From assembly GCA_027451455.1 (NCBI GenBank), contig DAIDJI010000022.1:1-18425 (forward strand): a stretch of 18,425 bases of DNA. Direction: 5' to 3'. The stretch's first letter is position 1. Each line of letters starts with the position of its first letter. The position numbers were made by a program, and so were the translations under genes. Shown piece by piece: positions 1 through 5,887 of this stretch. This DNA comes from Planctomycetales bacterium (GTDB lineage Bacteria > Planctomycetota > Planctomycetia > Isosphaerales > Isosphaeraceae). Under the pieces are notes generated by a model. The model searched no databases, was not told where the DNA came from, and saw only the letters and a program-made list of their open reading frames with translations.

Positions 1-166
1 CGACCCAGGCGTGGACCTTCGACTCCCAGGCGTCGACCTGCTCAAGGCAGGCATTCAGGATGTCGACGCAGCTCACCTCACCCGCGCGGAGCAACCGGCT
101 GATGCCGGCGATCGTCTGCTCGGGTCGGGGGAACAATCGAGGCAGATCCCCGAGGAAACCGGACAT
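1..166 (-). CDS. Amidase signature family protein, N-terminal fragment
   Basis: Partial gene: the first 55 codons are in the window and the rest lies beyond the left edge. The protein starts MSGFLGDLPRLFPRPEQTIA and continues with a segment of the type LLRAGEVSCVDILNACLEQV, then a Trp-rich stretch. In amidase signature enzymes (PF01425: GatA, acetamidases and related amide hydrolases) the N-terminal helix looks like this, with a short 'L..GEVS..D....CL..I' pattern before the 'NAFV'-like segment. The catalytic Lys-Ser-Ser triad would lie outside the window. The start is well supported: GAGGAG at 174-179 (minus strand) sits 7 nt before the ATG. The gene begins 19 bp after the stop of the GTPase gene, so the two are probably co-transcribed. 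From 55 residues I cannot tell GatA of the tRNA amidotransferase from a general amidase. Confidence 0.7.
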   Translation of the reverse strand, partial: MSGFLGDLPRLFPRPEQTIAGISRLLRAGEVSCVDILNACLEQVDAWESKVHAWV

Positions 167-185
167 GGTGAGACTCCTCGCTCGC

Positions 186-1757
186 TCAATTCCGAGACGC
201 CGGGTGTTCCTGCGATTTCGATCCGCCGTGGAGGATCCGACTGGAGACCTTCTGCACCGCCTGCTTCGCAAACTGCTGGAGGAACTCGGCACGGCTGGTC
301 AGGTCGAATTGCCGGATCAGGGCCGCCTGCATCCCGCCGTCTCCCCAGGTCTGGCCGTGGCGGAAATACTCGGCGAACGTCTCGCCCGAAATGTGCGTCA
401 GGTAAGCCAGCGAGACCGCCTGCACCGCCCCACCAGCCGCGTAGCCGACCATCGTCGACTTGAACACACCCGCAATCAACGATGTCGTCGCCTCGACCAG
501 TCCCAATCTCACCAGCATCTGGATCATCTCGGTGCCGATGATTCGGACGTTCGACGTCGAAAGTGTGATGCCATAAACATTCGCCAGCTCGGAGATCATC
601 TGGAACTGGACGGCCCCGCTCGCGAGCAATTCTAGCGCAGGGAAGGGGTTGGTGAACGACGTCGCCGCCGTGATCCACTGGAACCGTTCGATCACGTCCT
701 CGGCGCGTCGATCTCGCTCGGCCGAGAGCTGGTCCTGCGCCTTCCGGCTGAGCAGGTGCGCCCGGAGGAGCAGGTTGCCGGCCCGGAGTGTTTCGCCTTC
801 GGCCTTCAGGACCTTCGCGATTCGCGATCGGAGGGCGTCCAGCTCGGGCGGCTGGACTTCGAGGACCGTTTCCATCGATCCGTCCTCGCGGCGGACCCGG
901 ACCGCGATCGGCCTCGGCGCGGCCGCGCCGACGATCACGTCTTCGGGGGCGACCAGGCCGCGCAATCGCTCGCGGAGCTTGGCGAGGATCGCCTCGCGAT
1001 CGGCGTCGGGGAAGCGGTCTGACTTGTTGAACAAGACGATCGACCGCTTCCCCTGCCGAACGAGCGCCGAGAGCGGCTCGAACTCGGTCCGGACGAGGTC
1101 GTGATCGACGACAAAGATCAGGAGGTCGGCGCGGGCGGCCAGCTCTCGGGCCTCCTGCTCGCGCGCCAGCCCGCCGGAGCCGATCTCCGAGAGGCCGGGC
1201 GTGTCGGTCAGGTAGACCGTCCCCTCGACCCCCTGCATCGTGTGAGTGTGGCTCTCGCCGCGGAGGGTCGTCCCGATGGTCGCCTCGATCTTGCCGACAT
1301 CCCGGCCGAGGAGGGCGTTGACCAGCGAGGTCTTTCCCGCGGAGCCCGTCCCGAAGATCACGAGGCGGAACTCTCGGCGCTCGCGACCGGCCCGGATCTC
1401 GGTCAGCTCCTGGTTGAGCTCCTGCTTCACGGCCTCGTCGCCCAGTTTTCGGATCACGCCCTCGGCCTGGTCGGCCTGGACCTCCGCCGCCTGGATCACG
1501 TCCTCGGGAACGCGCGCCGGCTGGCCGGGCGTTCCTATCGATCGCGACCGCCAGGCGAGCCGTCCGAGCCAGCCCGCGCCCAGGACCATCAGCAAGATCA
1601 AAACGACCAGGAACGCCAGCCCGAGGCCGGGCGACTCGCGGGCAAACCGCTCGTGCATCTCATTGAGCGAGCTCACCAGCCAGGCCGAGAGCCCGACCGC
1701 GGCCCCGATCAGGACCACCATCAGCGCCACGTAGGTTCCTGTCGTCCGACTTCGCAT
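186..1757 (-). CDS. Membrane-anchored Era/YcjF-like GTPase with C-terminal DUF697 domain
   Basis: A 523-residue GTPase. Two hydrophobic segments (about residues 8-30 and 46-68) anchor the N-terminus in the cytoplasmic membrane. A charged, probably coiled helix (about 85-128) follows, then a G domain: P-loop GTGSAGKTS at 136-144, a switch-I-like ATIGTT at 159-164, G3 DTPG at 185-188 and G4 NKSD at 244-247. The C-terminal part (about 363-500, beginning TSFTNPFPALELLASGAVQ) matches the DUF697 pattern seen in YcjF-type proteins, which is hydrophobic and may insert in or lie on the membrane. Family members are linked to envelope or stress functions, but a precise role is not known and I do not infer one. 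The ATG at 1757 has no strong ribosome binding site; it is chosen because it gives a complete first membrane helix. The neighbours on the same strand are the interrupted secreted protein upstream and the amidase downstream. Confidence 0.85.
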   Translation of the reverse strand: MRSRTTGTYVALMVVLIGAAVGLSAWLVSSLNEMHERFARESPGLGLAFLVVLILLMVLGAGWLGRLAWRSRSIGTPGQPARVPEDVIQAAEVQADQAEGVIRKLGDEAVKQELNQELTEIRAGRERREFRLVIFGTGSAGKTSLVNALLGRDVGKIEATIGTTLRGESHTHTMQGVEGTVYLTDTPGLSEIGSGGLAREQEARELAARADLLIFVVDHDLVRTEFEPLSALVRQGKRSIVLFNKSDRFPDADREAILAKLRERLRGLVAPEDVIVGAAAPRPIAVRVRREDGSMETVLEVQPPELDALRSRIAKVLKAEGETLRAGNLLLRAHLLSRKAQDQLSAERDRRAEDVIERFQWITAATSFTNPFPALELLASGAVQFQMISELANVYGITLSTSNVRIIGTEMIQMLVRLGLVEATTSLIAGVFKSTMVGYAAGGAVQAVSLAYLTHISGETFAEYFRHGQTWGDGGMQAALIRQFDLTSRAEFLQQFAKQAVQKVSSRILHGGSKSQEHPASRN

Positions 1758-1946
1758 GCCCGGTTGCTCGCTCGCGGTGGCCGGATCAAAAGGGGCCCGG
1801 CCGTCGTCGTCGGTCGGGTCGGGGAGGGACGGGCCCTCCCTGGAGTTATTCTGACAGGACCGCCGAATCTTTTCATCCGGTGCATGCCGCGCGCCCCGAT
1901 CCGCATCGTCGCGGGCCGGGGGCGGGATTCCGAGGATCGACGTCGA
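1758..1946. other. Gap between the interrupted secreted-protein gene and the GTPase gene
   Basis: This 189-bp stretch holds no convincing coding frame. Read on the minus strand it contains a GC-rich inverted repeat followed by four T (listed separately) and little else. A promoter for the GTPase operon would be expected here, but I cannot point to clear -35 and -10 boxes. Confidence 0.4.
1788..1836 (-). terminator. Possible intrinsic terminator after the secreted-protein gene
   Basis: On the minus strand, GGGCCCG (1836-1830) can pair with CGGGCCC (1799-1793) around a long loop of about 30 nt, and the stem is followed within two bases by TTTT (1791-1788). The stem is only 7 bp and the loop is long, so this is weak. 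It also lies only about 30 bp before the GTPase start codon, where a leader structure is an alternative. Confidence 0.25.
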
Positions 1947-2804
1947 TCAGCGGCGGATCGAGCCCCCGCTCAGGGCGCTGAAGAGGTTGCCGAAGAGGCG
2001 GCGACGCGGGGGAGCGGGGGGAGCCGGCGCCGGCGAGGCCGGGGTGGAATCGGTCTCAGCGCCCTCGGCTGGAGGCTGGTCGACGGAGGTGGTGTCGGAG
2101 CGAACGATGTCGGTATCGGCGAGTCCGAGCAGGGGACCTCCGTCGTCGGCGAGGGGCTCGCGACCACGACGGCCGGACGGCCCCTCGGCGACCGCGTTCG
2201 AGGGTTCGGCCAGTTCGGGAGCGGCCTCCTCGACCGGCGGTTCGGCGGTCCGAACGCGGGCCCTTGACCGGCCCCGCGACGGCATCCTCATGGCGCCCCT
2301 CGGATTCGCGTCGAATGGGCGGGTGGGCGGTGGTGCACCGGCTCCGGGTTGGCCCGGGGCGCCTGGGATCGCACCTGTGGCGGGGCTATTCGGGTCGAAG
2401 ACGTTTTCATTCGTATCGCCCGGTAGCGGTAGTGGTTCGGCTCGTCGCCTCGGAGCCGGTTCGCCACGGCCACCGTCCTCATCGAAAAGACCGCGATCGG
2501 CCGCGGCAGCTTCCCGGGCCGGTGGCGTCTCTTTCAGCGACTGGACGCGGTTCGGGGCCTGGGTGCTCGGGCAGCCCCAGCCCGCCGGGAACGGGTTCCA
2601 GCAGGTGGGGTGATAGCCGAAATACTGGCTCTTGTAGATCTTGTACGTGGGATCTTCCTGATCGCACGGGACCCGCTGTCGACGGATCGGCGCCAGCGGG
2701 AAAAGCCCCTGCTACTGGGCCTCGGCACGACCGGGCAGGCCGACGGCCGCCGTCAGCACAACCAGTATCAGCGCGTGGGCCCCGGTCCTCGCGTTCGTTC
2801 GCAT
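1947..2804 (-). pseudogene. Secreted planctomycete-type protein interrupted by an in-frame amber codon
   Basis: From the ATG at 2804 the frame codes a clean signal peptide of 30 residues (MRTNARTGAHALILVVLTAA, then VGLPGRAEAQ, cleavage expected after AEA), meets TAG at 2714-2712, and then stays open in the same frame for 254 codons to a TGA at 1949-1947. The part after the TAG is clearly protein-like. It starts QGLFPLAPIRRQRVPCDQ and passes through YKIYKSQYFGYHPTCWNPFP and AGWGCPS, a Tyr/Trp/Cys motif I associate with planctomycete exported proteins. It then becomes Pro/Ala/Glu-rich and ends LFGNLFSALSGGSIRR. No ATG, GTG or TTG occurs in frame between the TAG and the end of the conserved motif, so restart there is unlikely; the first in-frame ATG is at 2291. 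GAGG lies just before the start. Changing TAG to CAG, one base, would restore a 285-residue protein. It could be a recent pseudogene, a sequencing error or readthrough. Function unknown. Confidence 0.7.
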
Positions 2805-3104
2805 CCTCGCCTCGTCCGCTCGCGGTGACTGGTTCGCCTCCGATTACTCCTGGGCGGAGGCATTCCCGTCCTTCCCATCAAACCTGTCTCGTTCGATCGG
2901 ATCTCCCTGGAGTCTCAGTCCAGTGAATCTGGAGAACGCGGGAACAATCCGGGTTTTGCGCAAATGACGGATGCCGGGTCTGTGGGGATTGTGGGGGTTT
3001 TTCTGTTCCGACGTGGAGAGGCGAGACGAAAGTGAAGGTGGGGAACGGCGCCTCGATCGAGGGGCCGTTGCGCGAATGGGCAGCAAGCGAAGGGAGGAAC
3101 GGCG
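2805..3104. other. Divergent intergenic region between two secreted-protein genes
   Basis: This 300-bp stretch separates two start codons that face away from each other, so it should hold promoters for both. I see no convincing -35/-10 pair. Features that stand out are the G/T-rich run around 2983-3006 and the 26-bp palindrome at 3044-3069 (listed separately). Open frames crossing it have no protein-like character. Confidence 0.5.
3044..3069. repeat. Near-perfect 26-bp palindrome upstream of the secreted-protein gene
   Basis: The arms AACGGC (3044-3049) and GCCGTT (3064-3069) flank the perfect 12-bp palindrome CCTCGATCGAGG (3051-3062). Only the pair 3050/3063 (G against G) breaks symmetry, so 12 of 13 pairs match. 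Its centre is about 49 bp before the ATG at 3105 and its end is 22 bp before the ribosome binding site. It could be an operator for a dimeric regulator or a hairpin in the 5' leader. Confidence 0.6.
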
Positions 3105-3713
3105 ATGCGAGCGATCTCGATCCGGATTCTGGGGGTGGCCCTCGCCTGCGCGGCGGGTTTGGGTGGGGGGCGATCGGCGGAGGCACAGCTTTTTGGCGGA
3201 GGGATACCGATCCTGGCGCCCGATCCGACGATTGCGCCGATGCAGAGCCTCTCGCAATACCAGCTCGGCGAGCCAGGGGCCGGCGCAAACCTCGCCACGG
3301 CTGCGGCGGGTGTGCCGATTCAGGGCAACTTCATGAACAGCCCCATGGGATCGGCGATGGTATACGGGACGATGATGGGCAACCCGAGTGCCTTTGGAGT
3401 GCCATCGGCGACGGCAACCAGTTCGTCGACCGCGGCGACGACGGCCGCGGCGACGAATCTGCAAACGGCCCAACTTGGGATGATGTGGATGATGGCAAAC
3501 CAGCAAAACAGTGTGCCTGGATCGAGTCGAATGAGCGTCAGTCCATCCTCGGGGGCAACGCAGACCGCGCCCGACGATCGAATTCGATCACGGGTCACCG
3601 TTCAGACCAGGAACCGGCCGGGCGGGCTATCGGCCCGCTATTTTTCGCGATCGGCCACGCGAGCGACGTATCCTCGCCGTTACTTTGATCGGCGGCCCTC
3701 GTCCTTCCCCTGA
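3105..3713 (+). CDS. Small secreted protein of unknown function
   Basis: A 202-residue protein I do not recognise. Residues 1-27 form a signal peptide (MRAISIRILGVALACAAGLG, then GGRSAEA) with a cleavage site before Gln28, the same AEA-Q ending as the divergent secreted gene at 2804. The mature part is low in charge through the middle, with Met/Gly-rich stretches (for example GSAMVYGTMMG), an Ala/Ser/Thr run at about 102-117 and a second Met-rich patch (LGMMWMMANQQ). The tail from about 158 is Arg-rich (RYFSRS, YPRRYFDRRP). No enzyme motif is visible. The start is well supported: GGGAGGA at 3092-3098 lies 6 nt before the ATG, and the palindrome at 3044-3069 lies just upstream. The Arg-rich end could bind acidic polysaccharide or another envelope component, but that is only a guess. 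Confidence 0.75.
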   Translation: MRAISIRILGVALACAAGLGGGRSAEAQLFGGGIPILAPDPTIAPMQSLSQYQLGEPGAGANLATAAAGVPIQGNFMNSPMGSAMVYGTMMGNPSAFGVPSATATSSSTAATTAAATNLQTAQLGMMWMMANQQNSVPGSSRMSVSPSSGATQTAPDDRIRSRVTVQTRNRPGGLSARYFSRSATRATYPRRYFDRRPSSFP

Positions 3714-3972
3714 GCAGGCGGATGGGGTTATGGGGCCTCGTCCCGCACGAACGATCCAAATCGATTTGAGCAGGGAAGCGATTGTGCCGATTGTATCTCC
3801 TGTCAAGACCGATCCGGTGAATACGGCCGGATGGGCTGAAAGTGGGAGCCGAAGCGACTGGGGACGGACCGGGACCTCCGAGGAGCGGGGCCGTCCGCGA
3901 TGTCCCCGGCGGGTGGTCTCGGTCGCCCCGCCGGGTGCCTGTTCGGCCGATGTCGTGGTGTCGGAGGAGCGG
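3714..3972. other. Gap before the polysaccharide export gene, with a hairpin
   Basis: The export gene's frame is open across this 259-bp gap, but translation of it looks like random GC-rich sequence, and the strong ribosome binding site is at 3963-3969. A 9-bp inverted repeat, CCCGGCGGG (3905-3913) and CCCGCCGGG (3927-3935) with a 13-nt loop, lies 37 bp before the chosen start. It could be a leader hairpin or a terminator for the upstream gene; no T run follows. Confidence 0.4.
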
Positions 3973-4941
3973 ATGATTGCGATGAATCAGACGAGGACGG
4001 AACGACAATGGGCGCGCTGGCTGCTCGTTGTCGCTATCTCCGCCGCCTGCGGATGCCAGACGGTCCGGACGCCCGAGGAGAAGATCGCCAGCAGCAACAT
4101 TCCCCGCGAGTTTCAGAAGGTGAGCATGCCCGACTACGTGATCGAGCCGCCTGACCTCGTGCTCGTCGAGGTGCTCGAAGCTCTTCCGGGCCGGCCGATC
4201 TCCGGCGAACGTCTGGTCCGACCGGACGGTAAAATCTCGCTCGGGTTCTACGGCGAAGTCTACGTGGCCGGGCTGACCATTCCCGAGGTGAAGGAGAAGA
4301 TTGTCCTCCACCTGCGTAAGTACATCAACGATGAGACTCTCGGCCTGGTCGAGATTGACGAGGAGACCAACGAGCCGAAGTACGACAAGGAAGGGCGGCA
4401 GGTCCTGATCAAGGATTTCAAGGACACGGATCGCATCTTTGTGGACGTGACGGCGTATAACAGCAAGGTCTATTACATCCTTGGGGATGTCGCCGTTCCG
4501 GGCCGGATTCCGATCACGGGCAACGACACGGTGCTCGACGCCCTTCAGAACGCGGGCGGCCTGCTTCCGACGGCCGCGCCCCAGAATATTCGCCTGGTCC
4601 GGCCAGCCCCGCCGGGTGCCTGCTGCGAGCAGGTTCTGCCGGTGAATCTCTCGGCGATCACCAACGGCGGCGACCCGACCACCAACTATCAGATGATGCC
4701 CGGTGACCGGATCATCGTGCATCGCGACCCGATTGTCCGGTTCACCATCTTCCTGGATCGGCTGGTGGCACCTTACCAGGTGGTGGTCAGCTCGGGTCTG
4801 CAGACGACCTTCTTTGCTAACTTCCTCCGAGTCCTCAGCCATCCGTTTGGCAGTGGCGGTGGATTTGGTGGAGGCGGAGGAGCCGGAGGAACGGCCACAC
4901 GTATCCCGCCGACACTCCCGCTTCAACCTGGGGCCAAGTGA
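3973..4941 (+). CDS. Polysaccharide biosynthesis/export lipoprotein, Wza-like
   Basis: A 322-residue outer-membrane export protein of the Wza/BexD family, which forms the channel that carries exopolysaccharide or capsule across the outer membrane. The N-terminus (MIAMNQTRTERQWARWLLVV, then AISAACGCQT) is a lipoprotein signal with candidate lipid-bearing cysteines at 26 and 28. The Poly_export domain follows from YVIEPPDLVLVEV (about 55-67) through RPDGKISLGFYGEVYVAGLT and is interrupted by a charged insert (about 133-156). An SLBB-type domain begins at VYYILGDVAVPGRIPI, and MMPGDRIIVHRDP marks its end. The C-terminus is Gly-rich and Pro-rich. I chose the ATG at 3973 because GGAGGAG at 3963-3969 precedes it closely; the ATG at 3982 is possible. 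A terminator-like hairpin follows at 4981-5012. The rest of an export locus (tyrosine kinase, Wzx/Wzy, glycosyltransferases) is not in the window. Confidence 0.88.
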   Translation: MIAMNQTRTERQWARWLLVVAISAACGCQTVRTPEEKIASSNIPREFQKVSMPDYVIEPPDLVLVEVLEALPGRPISGERLVRPDGKISLGFYGEVYVAGLTIPEVKEKIVLHLRKYINDETLGLVEIDEETNEPKYDKEGRQVLIKDFKDTDRIFVDVTAYNSKVYYILGDVAVPGRIPITGNDTVLDALQNAGGLLPTAAPQNIRLVRPAPPGACCEQVLPVNLSAITNGGDPTTNYQMMPGDRIIVHRDPIVRFTIFLDRLVAPYQVVVSSGLQTTFFANFLRVLSHPFGSGGGFGGGGGAGGTATRIPPTLPLQPGAK

Positions 4942-4980
4942 TCGGGTCGGATTCCTCCTGTAGAACCGACCGCGAGATAG

Positions 4981-5012
4981 CCGGCCGTGCCTCGACCTCG
5001 GGGCGCGGCCGG
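4981..5012 (+). terminator. Intrinsic terminator after the export gene
   Basis: CCGGCCGTGCC (4981-4991) pairs with GGCGCGGCCGG (5002-5012): 11 bp with one G-T wobble and a 10-nt loop. It is followed at once by TTTCGTT. It starts 39 bp after the stop codon of the export gene. This suggests that the export gene and the phosphatase gene are at least partly separate transcription units. Confidence 0.55.
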
Positions 5013-5104
5013 TTTCGTTGGGTCGACGCCCTCATGAATCGCTGTGGACGGAATCCGACGAATTTGCTTTGCTCGTCGGACACTCCGATGGAAAGGAAGC
5101 GATC

Positions 5105-5887
5105 GTGGGATCACGTACTCTCAACGAGTCCGCCGGCGACCCGACCGACCGGGCTCCTCGCCGTCGTCGCCTGCGTCGGATCGCGATGGCGACGGTTGCG
5201 ATCCTCGTCGTCCTCGCCCTCTCCGCCTGCTGGGAGTTCCGCCGTCCCTGGTTCCAGAACAACCTGGGTGTGGTCGATCCTGGCAAGGTCTTCCGCTCGG
5301 CTCAACCGACCTCTGATATCAATCGCCTCATCCACGACTGCCATCTGCGGTCGATCTTGAACCTGCGCGGCGGCGGTCCTGAGGATCCCTGGTACGCTGC
5401 CGAGGTCGAGGCGACGCGATCCGGCTCGATCACCTTCTACGACTTTCCCATGAGTGCGACCCGTCGACCGAGGCGCCGGGAATTGCTCGTCCTGATCGAC
5501 ACCTTGCGGTCGTGCGACTATCCGCTCCTGATTCACTGCAAGAGTGGGGCGGATCGGACCGGCCTGGCCACGGCCCTCTACCTGATGATGGTGAAGGGTG
5601 TTCCGCCACGGCGCGCCGAGGACGCCTTCACTCTCGAACATGGGCATGTCCCGGTGTTTGGCCCGGAGCGGTTACATGAGCCGCTTCACGAGTACGACGC
5701 GTGGCTCTCGGAGCACCACCTCGCCCACACGCCCGATCGCTTCCGAGCCTGGGTCCGCGACGAGTACCGGTCCGACGATCCCCACGAGGATCCGCCGATC
5801 CTGTCCACCGGCCCGCGTCGTCGACACGCGAGCGGGCCGGATCGGGGCAGGACCGCCTCGCGAGATCCCAGTCATCTCAGTAAATGA
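5105..5887 (+). CDS. Membrane-anchored tyrosine/dual-specificity protein phosphatase
   Basis: A 260-residue phosphatase of the Cys-dependent superfamily. The signature HCKSGADRTG lies at residues 144-153, with nucleophile Cys145 and phosphate-binding Arg151. Asp113 (FYDFPM), about 32 residues before the cysteine, is the likely general acid, the usual distance in dual-specificity phosphatases. RSAQPTS (64-70) and LNLRGG (86-91) match the early part of the fold. The N-terminus is basic (RRRRLRRI at 20-26... ) then hydrophobic (about 27-42) and ends in LSAC, which could be a membrane anchor or a lipoprotein signal, so the catalytic domain may face the periplasm. The start is GTG at 5105 with AAGGAAG just before it; an ATG at 5186 (MATVAILVV) would give a more compact lipoprotein signal but lacks a ribosome binding site. 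It lies 163 bp after the export gene. The substrate is unknown: it may be a phosphoprotein, lipid or sugar phosphate. Confidence 0.8.
   Translation: MGSRTLNESAGDPTDRAPRRRRLRRIAMATVAILVVLALSACWEFRRPWFQNNLGVVDPGKVFRSAQPTSDINRLIHDCHLRSILNLRGGGPEDPWYAAEVEATRSGSITFYDFPMSATRRPRRRELLVLIDTLRSCDYPLLIHCKSGADRTGLATALYLMMVKGVPPRRAEDAFTLEHGHVPVFGPERLHEPLHEYDAWLSEHHLAHTPDRFRAWVRDEYRSDDPHEDPPILSTGPRRRHASGPDRGRTASRDPSHLSK

Noticed and set aside
1..166. Naming the left-edge gene gatA
   Set aside because: Only 55 N-terminal residues are visible; general amidases share this segment, and no gatB or gatC is in the window.
3925..4622. A 17-bp direct repeat (GCCCCGCCGGGTGCCTG at 3925-3941 and 4606-4622) in the export gene region
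   Set aside because: Only two copies, GC-rich and in the same codon phase (APPGAC); no mobile-element features or other copies seen, so chance or codon bias is the simplest reading.
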